DNA from: an uncultured Eubacteriales bacterium
GTDB lineage: Bacteria > Bacillota > Clostridia > Oscillospirales > CAG-382
DNA length: 64,000 nt
Assembly: GCA_934502885.1 (NCBI GenBank)
Contig: CAKSUT010000001.1
Location: 302,568-366,567, forward strand
Direction of reading: 5' to 3'
Shown piece after piece: positions 1-7,848 of this stretch. The notes beneath the pieces are model-generated. The model saw only the letters and a list, made by a program, of their open reading frames with translations. It was not told where the DNA came from and searched no databases. The position numbers and the translations under genes were made by a program. How positions within the stretch are numbered: the stretch's first letter is position 1; every line of letters starts with the position of its first letter.

Positions 1-1410
1 ACGCTCTGGACAAGCAACGACAAGGGCGAGAAGATAACGGTTGAGGAATGCCCGAACGCAAACGAAGAGGCGCGCTTTATCGTTGACAAGATAGGCGAAA
101 TGTCAAGCGGCGGCAAGCGCCCGTTCAAGGACTTTGCGGTGCTTTACCGCATGAACTCTCAGTCCCTTGCAATAGAGCAGGCGCTCGCAAAGAGCGGTTT
201 TCCGTACAGAGTCCTCGGCGGTGTGCGCTTCTACGAGCGCAAAGAGGTCAAGGACATAATCTCATATCTGTGCGTTGTGTCGAATCCGACCGACATGGTG
301 AGACTTCGGCGCATAATCAACGTTCCCCGCAGGGGCATCGGCGACACTTCTGTAGCGGCACTCGAGGATATATGCGTAAAAACAGGCAAATCGCCGCTTG
401 ACGTTATGCAGACGGTGTCACAGTACCCGGAGCTTTCGAGAGCGGCGGCAAAGCTCAAGGAGTTCGGCGACTTAATCGAGGATTTCCGCGACACGGCGGA
501 CAATGAACCGCTGTCGGTACTCATCGAAAAGGTAATAGAAAAGAGCGGCTACCGCAAGATGCTTAAGGACGGCGGCGAGGAGGAAAAGGACAGACTCTCG
601 AACATCGAAGAGCTTGTGTCGAATGCAGTGACCTACACCGAAAACAACGAGGATGCAACTCTCTCCGGATTTCTCGAGGAGGTCGCGCTTGTCGCGGACG
701 TGGACAACTACGACACCGACGCCGACGCAATTGTTCTCATGACGATTCACAGCGCAAAGGGACTCGAATTTCCCGTCGTATTTCTCCCGGGCATGGAGGA
801 AAACATCTTCCCCGGGTCGCAGTCGGCGTTTGAAAACAGCGAGCTTGAGGAGGAGCGGCGTCTTGCGTATGTTGCGGTAACAAGAGCCAAGGAAAAGCTC
901 TTCATGATACACTGCCGTTCGAGACTCCAGTACGGACGCACAAGCTTCAATGCCCAGAGCCGCTTCATAAGTGAGATTCCCGAGGAAATATGCGAATTTG
1001 AGTCTATGACACAGCCCGACGCCTTTGACTTCGGAGTCGGCAACAAGTTTAACCCGTACAATCCATTCAAGCCGAACAATCCATTCAAGCCGAACGGCGA
1101 AAGCAAAAACACCGGCACGGGAAGCACCTTCGGTTACGGCACAAGCCGTCCCATTGGCGCAAGCCGTCCGACAGGCGGTTACGGTCAAAGCGGCTACGGT
1201 TCATCGCAGCCGACAAAAAACGCACCTGCGGCACAGCAAACTCCGGTCGAACGCTTCAGCGTGGGTGACAGCGTAAAGCACCCGGTTTTCGGAGTCGGAG
1301 TCATAACAAAAGCAACACCCACAGGACCGGACGTACTTTACGAGGTTACGTTCGACAAGGTCGGAACGAAAAAAATGATGGCAAACTACTCGAAGATGAC
1401 AAGGGCATAA
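1..1410 (+). CDS. pcrA: ATP-dependent DNA helicase PcrA/UvrD, 3' part
   Basis: SF1A 3'-5' helicase acting in nucleotide-excision repair, replication restart and removal of recombinase filaments. The frame is open to the left edge, so the first half (Walker A, domains 1A/1B) lies outside the window. Visible parts are the 2B region, motif V (TIHSAKGLEFPVVFLPG, bases about 735-790) and motif VI (EERRLAYVAVTRAKEKL, bases about 850-900). A low-complexity Asn/Pro/Gly-rich linker follows, with a short duplicated NPFKPN unit. The C-terminal Tudor-like domain (FSVGDSVKHPVFGVG...) binds RNA polymerase in PcrA; that domain favours PcrA over Rep or UvrD. The gene ends at a rho-independent terminator. The next gene is convergent. 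Confidence 0.95.
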   Translation, partial: TLWTSNDKGEKITVEECPNANEEARFIVDKIGEMSSGGKRPFKDFAVLYRMNSQSLAIEQALAKSGFPYRVLGGVRFYERKEVKDIISYLCVVSNPTDMVRLRRIINVPRRGIGDTSVAALEDICVKTGKSPLDVMQTVSQYPELSRAAAKLKEFGDLIEDFRDTADNEPLSVLIEKVIEKSGYRKMLKDGGEEEKDRLSNIEELVSNAVTYTENNEDATLSGFLEEVALVADVDNYDTDADAIVLMTIHSAKGLEFPVVFLPGMEENIFPGSQSAFENSELEEERRLAYVAVTRAKEKLFMIHCRSRLQYGRTSFNAQSRFISEIPEEICEFESMTQPDAFDFGVGNKFNPYNPFKPNNPFKPNGESKNTGTGSTFGYGTSRPIGASRPTGGYGQSGYGSSQPTKNAPAAQQTPVERFSVGDSVKHPVFGVGVITKATPTGPDVLYEVTFDKVGTKKMMANYSKMTRA

Positions 1411-1495
1411 GCAAGCTCAACATACATAGAAAATTCTTCTCCGCGCAAGCGAAATTTCCCGTGCCGTAAAACACAAACCTGCGGCACACTCAAAA

Positions 1496-1523
1496 AGGGG
1501 CGTCCTCCGACGTCCCTTTTTTT
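1496..1523 (+). terminator. Rho-independent terminator of pcrA
   Basis: Arms AGGGGCGTC (1496-1504) and GACGTCCCT (1509-1517), with one G-T wobble and a CTCC loop, followed by a run of seven T. Confidence 0.75.
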
Positions 1524-1540
1524 GATGTAAAATGCAAAAA

Positions 1541-1592
1541 TAAAAACCCCCGAATTCGGACTCCATAGCATTCAATGCACCAAATTCGGGGG
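1541..1592 (-). terminator. Terminator of the leftward CBM6-like surface protein
   Basis: Arms CCCCCGAATTCGG (1547-1559) and CCAAATTCGGGGG (1580-1592) pair with one wobble. On the minus strand the stem is followed by TTTTTATTTTT. It lies 40 bases past the stop of the gene ending at 1632. Confidence 0.8.
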
Positions 1593-1631
1593 AAAACCAT
1601 TAATTTTTTATGTCTTGTTATCTGTTACCGA

Positions 1632-3020
1632 TTAGTTCTTCTTTTTCTTGGAGAATACAACAGCAACAACGATAACTGCGATAACTACGATGATGATAAC
1701 TACCCAAACAACTGTGTTGTTTCCGCTCTCTGCGGGAGCTTCGTATGTAGTCTCGGTCTTTGTCTCAGTCTCATCGACAGTCTCTTTTGTCTCGTCTGCA
1801 GGCTCTTTTGTATCAGGCTCGGTTGTCTCGTCAGCCTTGTCTTTTTCTTTGTTCTTCTCAGCATCTTCCTGAGCCTTGAGATCTTCTTCGAGCTTCTTGA
1901 TTTCGATAGCTACTTCAGCACTTGCCTGAGCTTCAACATAGTCCTGATCGAAGGTGTTGCCGGCCTTGGTGAATACTACCTTGGAGAAAGAACCGGAGTA
2001 CTCGGTCTCGCCCTTTACGTATACATCGTGTACGCCTGTGATAGCGTCGATGTCTGCGTTCTTGTAAACCTGGTCAACGATCTGGGAGGACTTTGTCTCG
2101 CTGTCGTTAACTGCGAACTTAGCTATAGGCTCGCCTTCGCACTTTTCGTCGTCGATGTATACCCAGAACTCTGTGCCGGTGCCTGCCTTGTCGCCGCCGA
2201 GGTTGTAGCCGCACTTAACAGCTACGTTGGTTACGCCTTCGTCGCCGAAGTCAACGCCGGTGAACTTAACGATGTCGCCCTGTGTGGTTCTGCCTGTGCC
2301 GTATGCTTCTGCAAAGCAGAGAGCGTTACCTGCAGCCTGATCGTTTGTGTCGGGGTTGTCAATAAGCTCGCACTTGCCTGCTCCTACTGTGCAGATGATG
2401 TAATCGGTATCGCCGATCTCTGCTCTGAGAGCGATAGCTTCAATCTTAGCCTGCTTGTCCGCAACTGCCTTGACAGCCGCCTCGTCAAACTTGTTGCCCT
2501 CGTATGTAAGAACGATCTGAGAGAAAGAACCGGAGTACTCGGTCTCGCCCTTTACGAATACGTTGTGGATGCCTTCGATCTTCTCGATGTCCTGGTTCTT
2601 ATAAACCTGGTCAACGATCTGAGAGGACTTGGTCTCGCTGTCGTTTACAGCGAACTTAGCGATAGGCTCGCCTTCGCACTTTTCGTCGTCGATGTATACC
2701 CAGAACTCTGTGCCGGTGCCTGCCTTGTCGCCGCCGAGGTTATAACCGCACCTGATTGCGATGTTGGTAACGCCTGCGCCGAAATCAACGTTTTCAAACT
2801 TAACTATGTCGCCCTGAGTGGTTCTGCCTGTGCCGTATGCTTCAGCGAAGCAAAGAGCGTTGCCGCTTGCCTGGTCGTTTGTGTCGGGGTTATCGATAAG
2901 AGTACACTGTCCCTCTCTTACGTTAAGGATCTTGAAAGCGTCCTCAGCGTTTACGCAAGCAAGGGATGCCATAGCTGCGAGCATAAGCACGCAAAGCATA
3001 ATACTTACAATTTTCTTCAT
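1632..3020 (-). CDS. Secreted, membrane-anchored protein with two CBM6-like repeats
   Basis: 462 residues. Order: signal peptide (1-25, ending near CVNAED), two tandem modules of about 180 residues, a Lys/Glu coiled segment, a Thr/Glu-rich stalk (about 385-430) and a C-terminal membrane helix ending in KKKKN. Each module has the pattern of a carbohydrate-binding module family 6-type beta-sandwich (GDIVKFENVDFG, GTEFWVYIDDEKCEGEPIAKF, FVKGETEYSGSFSQI). CBM6-like modules usually bind glycans, so it is probably a cell-surface sugar-binding protein. No catalytic domain is visible. The two modules are close to identical in DNA as well as protein (offset about 537 bases), pointing to recent duplication. 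The start has AAAAGGAG 10 bases upstream. Confidence 0.75.
   Translation of the reverse strand: MKKIVSIMLCVLMLAAMASLACVNAEDAFKILNVREGQCTLIDNPDTNDQASGNALCFAEAYGTGRTTQGDIVKFENVDFGAGVTNIAIRCGYNLGGDKAGTGTEFWVYIDDEKCEGEPIAKFAVNDSETKSSQIVDQVYKNQDIEKIEGIHNVFVKGETEYSGSFSQIVLTYEGNKFDEAAVKAVADKQAKIEAIALRAEIGDTDYIICTVGAGKCELIDNPDTNDQAAGNALCFAEAYGTGRTTQGDIVKFTGVDFGDEGVTNVAVKCGYNLGGDKAGTGTEFWVYIDDEKCEGEPIAKFAVNDSETKSSQIVDQVYKNADIDAITGVHDVYVKGETEYSGSFSKVVFTKAGNTFDQDYVEAQASAEVAIEIKKLEEDLKAQEDAEKNKEKDKADETTEPDTKEPADETKETVDETETKTETTYEAPAESGNNTVVWVVIIIVVIAVIVVAVVFSKKKKN
1984..2910 (-). repeat. Tandem duplication of a CBM6-like module (about 537-base period)
   Basis: Blocks near 1984-2370 and 2521-2910 correspond at an offset of 537 bases, falling to 534 at the 3' end, which implies one codon gained or lost. 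Stretches such as the one covering the IDDEKCEGEPIAKFAVNDSETKSS region are nearly base-for-base identical, including at third codon positions. Confidence 0.85.
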
Positions 3021-3177
3021 TGTCGTCTTTCTCCTTTTAAATTAGAATTAGAACGGTTGACGATATCCGCACGTCTTCGCATGATTCTTTGGAGCTTAAG
3101 AAGTCACGCGCCGTGCGGACACAATATTATATGCGCAACTTTCACACAAAATTGCTCATACAATATCTTCATGTTGT

Positions 3178-3190
3178 ATTATACCACAAA
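3178..3190 (-). promoter_or_regulatory. Extended -10 promoter for the CBM6-like protein
   Basis: On the minus strand TGTGGTATAAT forms a TGn-extended -10 about 150 bases upstream of the start at 3020. The -35 is weak. A second TATAAT sits at 3126-3131. The 3021-3501 gap otherwise holds AT-rich sequence with no gene that I can support. Confidence 0.45.
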
Positions 3191-3438
3191 CGCGCAGGAA
3201 TAAATATGCGAAAACTATAAATTACCCTATCAAAAATGTGCTTTTTTAATAAATAAAGCCGTTTTTTCGCTTTTCGGGAAAGTATTGCCGTATTCATGAT
3301 TCGGTTCGGATTTTACGGCAAACGGTAAAAAATGTAAATTTTCGCAGAGTTTTTCGCACCGCAAGCGGAGCAAAAACGCCTGACGCGCGCCGAAAGTGAA
3401 TTATTTTGCAAATTTTCTCACTCATTTTCTTAAAATAC

Positions 3439-3467
3439 TTGCTTTTTTCATATTTTAACGATAATAT
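3439..3467 (+). promoter_or_regulatory. Sigma-A promoter of the AraC-family gene
   Basis: TTGCTT (3439-3444), 17-base spacer, TAATAT (3462-3467). Confidence 0.6.
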
Positions 3468-3468
3468 A

Positions 3469-3484
3469 TCAAGTGTAAACTTGA
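3469..3484 (+). promoter_or_regulatory. Perfect palindrome at the AraC gene transcription start
   Basis: TCAAGTGTAAACTTGA has 6-bp perfect arms and lies two bases past the -10 and about 17 bases before the start codon. This is a position for repression, possibly autoregulation. The cognate protein is inferred. Confidence 0.5.
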
Positions 3485-3501
3485 TTAAACGGGAGGTACG
3501 C

Positions 3502-4359
3502 ATGGAACCGCAAAACAGTATTTTTCTTGATTGTCCCGAAAACATAAGCTTTGATTTCAAGAGCAGTGACGGTATAACGCCCGATTCCTTTCATTTCCAC
3601 AATCACTACGAAATATCCATGGCGTTCGGCGGAAAACTCACGATAATCAACAACGGAGACACCATTCAAACCGACAATCCGTGTCTTATTCTCCATCGTC
3701 CAAACACCTTTCACGCCGTAATCGCCGAAAAAGGCACGAGCTACGACAGATATCACATATATTTCAACAACAGCTTTCTCATGAAGTTTCCGTCAGAGTA
3801 TTTAAATATCGGAGAGCTCTTTCACTCGAATTTCAGCGTAACAGAGCTTACTCCCGACGACATTTCCGAGCTTATGACGTATCTCAATCTTATCTTTTCC
3901 GCAAACGGAAATGTACAGCGTCAGTCGCTTCTTCTTGCGGCTCTTCTCAACAAAATGGGCGACTACGTGGGCACGGGAAAGAACATGGAGAGAAACGCAA
4001 ACAGCTCATACATAGAGGAAGTAATAAAGTTCATATCCGAGAACTACGGCGAACAGCTCACAGCCGGAAGTCTTGCCGACAAATTCTACGTCAGCAGTGC
4101 GAAGCTCAATATGGACTTCAAGTCGATGACCTCGATAACGCTTCACAAATATATCGTAACAGTGCGCCTCATAAACGCAAAACGTATGCTCATAAGCGGC
4201 GTGAGCGTTCTCGAAACGTCGATTGCGTGCGGCTTTTTCAACGAAAGCCACTTCATAAGAACCTTTAAGGAAAAGACAGGAGTCACACCGTCCAAATACG
4301 CGCGAATGTTCGGCAAAGAGCAGGTCGGAATGTCAGAACCGGTTCAGAAGCCGACCTGA
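3502..4359 (+). CDS. AraC/XylS-family transcriptional regulator
   Basis: 285 residues from the ATG at 3502, chosen because GGGAGG lies 7 bases upstream; an in-frame start at 3406 would add an unsupported extension. The N-terminal half is a cupin-like effector domain (DSFHFHNHYEISMAFGG, His-rich). The C-terminal 100 residues hold the two helix-turn-helix motifs, ending in the family signature region GFFNESHFIRTFKEKTGVTP. Such regulators usually sense sugars and control nearby uptake or degradation genes. No transporter is adjacent, so the target is unknown. The divergent CBM6-like surface protein is the nearest candidate. Confidence 0.85.
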   Translation: MEPQNSIFLDCPENISFDFKSSDGITPDSFHFHNHYEISMAFGGKLTIINNGDTIQTDNPCLILHRPNTFHAVIAEKGTSYDRYHIYFNNSFLMKFPSEYLNIGELFHSNFSVTELTPDDISELMTYLNLIFSANGNVQRQSLLLAALLNKMGDYVGTGKNMERNANSSYIEEVIKFISENYGEQLTAGSLADKFYVSSAKLNMDFKSMTSITLHKYIVTVRLINAKRMLISGVSVLETSIACGFFNESHFIRTFKEKTGVTPSKYARMFGKEQVGMSEPVQKPT

Positions 4360-4371
4360 CGCAAAGGTCCG

Positions 4372-5052
4372 TCACTCAGCGTCTGCGTGTAAGAGTCTGA
4401 AGTGTCTGCCGGAAAACTCCACCGCACCTTCTTTTTGAAGCTTTGAAAGCTCGGTCGTCATGGCGCTTCTGTCAACGGCAAGGTAATCGGCAAGCTGAGT
4501 TCGTCCGAGAGGTATATCAAATTCGGAGCTTGAATTTTCCGCGGCGCGCGCAGAAAGGTACGAGAGCAGTTTCTGTTTTGTCGTGCGCTTGCTCATATGC
4601 CGCATTTTTTCGTTTACGGTGAGTGCTTTCGAGGCAAAGTCCGAGAGAAGATTTGCAAGCATTCTTGCGTGTGCCTCGGTGGGACTGCCGCCGATGTCTG
4701 TGACTTTATCCGCGTCAAGCCAGACCACTGTACACTCTCTATCCGCCGTGACCGTCACATAGGTCTGCGTGCCGCCCGAGAGCGCAAAGGCTTCGGCAAA
4801 CAGTTGTCCCTCTCCGAGCTTTGAGATGAGAGTTCTGTTTCCCCAAAAGTCCTCGTGAACTATCGACGCCGCTCCGACCGCAAGCAGTCCGAATTCATGC
4901 ACCCTTACTCCGTTTCGGAGGATTATCTCCCCTTTAGAATATTCCGCGCACCTCGCTCCGAATTTTTCGAGCAGTGTGTACACTTCGTTCTCCGGTACGC
5001 CGCGGAACATTCCGCTTTCCGCAACGGTTTTTGCAATTATAGATTTTTCCAT
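4372..5052 (-). CDS. Crp/Fnr-family transcriptional regulator
   Basis: 226 residues from the ATG at 5052 (AAAGGAGA upstream); the longer frame to 5082 lacks a ribosome site. Residues about 10-125 form the cyclic-nucleotide-binding-like beta roll. The C-terminus is a winged helix (RTQLADYLAVDRSAMTTELSKL region). It lacks the N-terminal cysteine cluster of true Fnr, so the ligand is unknown. It diverges from a ferredoxin-like gene and a flavodiiron protein gene across a 100-base region that contains a palindrome suited to Crp/Fnr binding. This arrangement is common for clostridial regulators of oxidative or nitrosative stress genes. Confidence 0.85.
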   Translation of the reverse strand: MEKSIIAKTVAESGMFRGVPENEVYTLLEKFGARCAEYSKGEIILRNGVRVHEFGLLAVGAASIVHEDFWGNRTLISKLGEGQLFAEAFALSGGTQTYVTVTADRECTVVWLDADKVTDIGGSPTEAHARMLANLLSDFASKALTVNEKMRHMSKRTTKQKLLSYLSARAAENSSSEFDIPLGRTQLADYLAVDRSAMTTELSKLQKEGAVEFSGRHFRLLHADAE

Positions 5053-5069
5053 AAAACAATTCTCCTTTT

Positions 5070-5118
5070 GTTGTAAATACAACAGAATTATTCTTGCCTT
5101 TGTGATACAATCATATCA
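5070..5118 (+). promoter_or_regulatory. Divergent promoter region with Crp/Fnr-type palindromes
   Basis: GTTGTAAATACAAC (5070-5083) has perfect 6-bp arms. A -10 TACAAT lies at 5106-5111 with no good -35, predicting a start at about 5118. The palindrome centre at 5076.5 is then 41.5 bp upstream, the classic position for class II Crp/Fnr activation. A second inverted repeat, TGATA-N6-TATCA (5103-5118), overlaps the start. The first palindrome also lies 18-31 bases upstream of the regulator's own start codon. Confidence 0.5.
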
Positions 5119-5152
5119 TCAAAAACATTAAAAATCAAGAGGAGAAATAACA

Positions 5153-5869
5153 ATGATAAGAAAAATAATAAACATAGACAGAGCAAAGTGCAACGGCTGC
5201 GGTGCGTGTGCCTCCGCCTGCCACGAGGGTGCAATAGGAATGAAGGACGGCAAGGCGTACCTCATGCGCGACGATTACTGCGACGGTCTCGGCGACTGTC
5301 TGCCGGCTTGCCCGACGGGCGCTATAACCTTTGTCGAGCGTGAAGCCGCCGCTTACGACGAAGAGGCAGTGCTTGCCGCAAAGGCAAAGAAAGAAGGCGT
5401 CACGGCAAAGAAGGACCTTCCCTGCGGCTGTCCCGGAACTCATTCGAGAAAAATCGAACACAGTTTGCGGAACACAACCGCCGAAAATACTCCCTCCGAT
5501 ATGCCGAGCCGACTTGGTCAGTGGCCGGTGCAGATAAAGCTTGTTCCTGTAAATGCACCGTACTTCGACGGTGCGAAGCTCCTTATCGCGGCGGACTGCA
5601 CGGCGTATGCTTTCGGTGCTTTCCACGAAAGATTTATGAAAGGCGCCGTGACTCTCATCGGCTGTCCGAAGCTTGATTCGGTTGACTATTCCGAAAAGCT
5701 TGCGGCAATTATCGCCGAAAACGACATAAAGAGCGTGACGGTTGTGCGTATGGAGGTGCCGTGCTGCGGCGGTCTCGAAAACGCAGCAAAGAAAGCTCTC
5801 ATGAATAGCGGCAAGTTTATACCGTGGCAGGTTGTCACGATATCGACCGACGGAAAAATACTTGATTGA
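5153..5869 (+). CDS. 4Fe-4S ferredoxin-type protein with extra Cys-rich C-terminal domain
   Basis: 238 residues. The N-terminus is a 2[4Fe-4S] dicluster ferredoxin fold (CNGCGACASAC and a second CDGLGDCLPAC cluster). A linker contains PCGCPG. The C-terminal domain includes a CTAYAFG region, GCPKL and CCGGLENAAKK, which may bind metal or act as a partner-docking module. It belongs to a clostridial family often found beside Crp/Fnr regulators and Hcp or flavodiiron genes. It probably moves electrons to the flavodiiron protein 73 bases downstream, which shares its promoter. The Shine-Dalgarno AGAGGAG supports the start. Confidence 0.8.
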   Translation: MIRKIINIDRAKCNGCGACASACHEGAIGMKDGKAYLMRDDYCDGLGDCLPACPTGAITFVEREAAAYDEEAVLAAKAKKEGVTAKKDLPCGCPGTHSRKIEHSLRNTTAENTPSDMPSRLGQWPVQIKLVPVNAPYFDGAKLLIAADCTAYAFGAFHERFMKGAVTLIGCPKLDSVDYSEKLAAIIAENDIKSVTVVRMEVPCCGGLENAAKKALMNSGKFIPWQVVTISTDGKILD

Positions 5870-5942
5870 CGAAGAACTGCATTTTTTAAGCTCGGAATGA
5901 CAATAATCACAATACCGACAATTTAAGTAAAGGAGAAATATT

Positions 5943-7733
5943 ATGCAGATTACGAAAGACATAAAGTATGTTGGAGTAAACGATCATGAAATCGACCTTT
6001 TCGAGGGTCAGTACACAGTTCCTAACGGAATGTCCTACAATTCCTACGTAATCCTCGACGAAAAGACAACCGTTATGGACACGGTTGACGCAAAATTCAC
6101 CCACGAATGGCTTGACAATCTCGCCGAAGTCCTCGGAGGACGCACGCCCGACTATCTTGTGGTTCAGCACATGGAACCCGACCATTCCGCAAACATCAAA
6201 AGCTTTCTCAAAACTTACCCCGAAACGACGGTCGTCGCAAACACTAAAACCTTTGCGATGATAGACAATTTCTTCGGCGAAGGACTCTGCAAAAACAAGC
6301 TCGTCGTCGAAAACGGAGGCACGCTCTCTCTCGGAAAGCACACTCTCACCTTCGTGTTTGCGCCGATGGTACACTGGCCCGAGGTCATGGTGACATACGA
6401 CAGCACGGACAAGGTGCTTTTCTCGGCAGACGGCTTCGGAAAATTCGGTGCGCTTGACATCACGGAGGAATGGACGGACGAAGCGAGACGCTACTACATC
6501 GGCATCGTCGGAAAGTACGGTGCGCAGGTGCAGGCGCTTCTCAAAAAGGCGGCGGAGCTTGATATTGAGAAAATCTGTCCTCTCCACGGTCCGGTTCTCA
6601 CCGAAAATCTCGGATACTACATCGGTCTTTACGACACATGGTCGAGCTATTCCGTCGAGACAGAGGGAATAATGATAGCCTACACATCGGTTTACGGCAA
6701 CACGAAAAAGGCAGTCGAAATGCTTGCCGCAAAGCTGTGTGAGGATGGGTGTCCCAAGGTTGTCGTGACGGATCTTGCACGCTGTGACATGGCATCCGCC
6801 GTTGCCGACGCTTTCAGATACGGAAAGCTCATTCTTGCCACAACGACCTACAACGCCGATATTTTCCCGTTCATGCGTGAGTTTATCGAACATCTCACCG
6901 AAAGAGGCTACAAAAACCGCACCGTCGGCTTTATCGAAAACGGCTCGTGGGCGCCGCTTGCGGCAAAGGTGATGAAAGGTATGCTCGAGGGATGCAAGAG
7001 TCTCACGTATCTTGACACAGTCGTGACGATAAAGTCCGCACCGAACGACGCCTGCGCCGAGTCGATAAAGGCTATGGCGAAAGAGCTTTGCCGCGAATAC
7101 GTTGCTCTCTCAGGCGACAGAGCGGACAAAAATGACATGACGGCTCTCCAAAAAATCGGCTACGGTCTCTATGTTGTAACCTCAAACGATGGTAAGCGTG
7201 ACAACGGTCTTATCGTGAATACGGTAACGCAGGTATCCGACAGTCCTAACAGAATCGCCGTGAACATCAACAAAGCAAACTATTCGCACCACGTCATAAA
7301 GCAGACGGGAATAATGAATGTAAACTGCATCTCGATCGATGCTCCTTTCAAGGTATTCGAGGACTTCGGCTTCAGAAGCGGCAGAAACACTGACAAGTTT
7401 GCGGGTATTACGCCCATACGTTCCGACAACGGACTTGTGATACTTCCGAATTACGTCAACGCCGCATTCTCGCTAAAGGTTGAGGATTACGTTGACCTCG
7501 GCACTCACGGAATGTTCATCTGCTCTGTCACCGAGGCAAGAGTGATAAACGACAAACCGTCGATGACCTACGCCTACTATCACGAAAACGTAAAACCGAA
7601 GCCTCAAACCGAAGGCAAGAAAGGCTTTGTCTGCAAGATATGCGGCTATGTGTACGAGGGAGCCACTCTTCCGGACGATTTCATCTGCCCTCTCTGCAAG
7701 CACGGAGCGGCGGATTTTGAGCCGATAGAATAA
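5943..7733 (+). CDS. Multidomain flavodiiron protein (lactamase-flavodoxin-flavin reductase-rubredoxin)
   Basis: 596 residues in four modules: a diiron metallo-beta-lactamase-like core (1-240) with the HxExDH ligand motif at residues 76-81 and later His/Asp ligands (near 142, 163 and 224); a flavodoxin (about 243-390, YTSVYGNTKKA FMN loop); a flavin-reductase-like FMN domain (about 393-555); and a C-terminal rubredoxin (558-596) with CKICGY and CPLCK. Flavodiiron proteins reduce O2 to water and/or NO to N2O in anaerobes. The fused reductase and rubredoxin suggest a nearly self-contained electron chain from NAD(P)H, but the donor is inferred. AAAGGAG precedes the start. Confidence 0.9.
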   Translation: MQITKDIKYVGVNDHEIDLFEGQYTVPNGMSYNSYVILDEKTTVMDTVDAKFTHEWLDNLAEVLGGRTPDYLVVQHMEPDHSANIKSFLKTYPETTVVANTKTFAMIDNFFGEGLCKNKLVVENGGTLSLGKHTLTFVFAPMVHWPEVMVTYDSTDKVLFSADGFGKFGALDITEEWTDEARRYYIGIVGKYGAQVQALLKKAAELDIEKICPLHGPVLTENLGYYIGLYDTWSSYSVETEGIMIAYTSVYGNTKKAVEMLAAKLCEDGCPKVVVTDLARCDMASAVADAFRYGKLILATTTYNADIFPFMREFIEHLTERGYKNRTVGFIENGSWAPLAAKVMKGMLEGCKSLTYLDTVVTIKSAPNDACAESIKAMAKELCREYVALSGDRADKNDMTALQKIGYGLYVVTSNDGKRDNGLIVNTVTQVSDSPNRIAVNINKANYSHHVIKQTGIMNVNCISIDAPFKVFEDFGFRSGRNTDKFAGITPIRSDNGLVILPNYVNAAFSLKVEDYVDLGTHGMFICSVTEARVINDKPSMTYAYYHENVKPKPQTEGKKGFVCKICGYVYEGATLPDDFICPLCKHGAADFEPIE

Positions 7734-7780
7734 ACAAAAATGCACCGTAAACCGAAGTTTTGCGGCGCACATACAAAAGG

Positions 7781-7812
7781 CACCGCACAAAGCTTGAATG
7801 CTTTGTGCGGTG
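7781..7812. terminator. Perfect 13-bp hairpin between convergent genes
   Basis: CACCGCACAAAGC and its exact complement flank a 6-base loop. It sits between the flavodiiron gene and the leftward gene ending at 7849. There is no strong T run on either side, so it could be a weak terminator or an mRNA-stabilising stem. Confidence 0.55.
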
Positions 7813-7848
7813 TCAGCGTATATATGGAGATTTTGGGGGACAGGTTAA

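Noticed and set aside
1575..3203. 542-codon plus-strand frame rich in Leu, Cys and Val
   Set aside because: Antisense to the CBM6-like surface protein gene, which has signal peptide, anchor, ribosome site and terminator.
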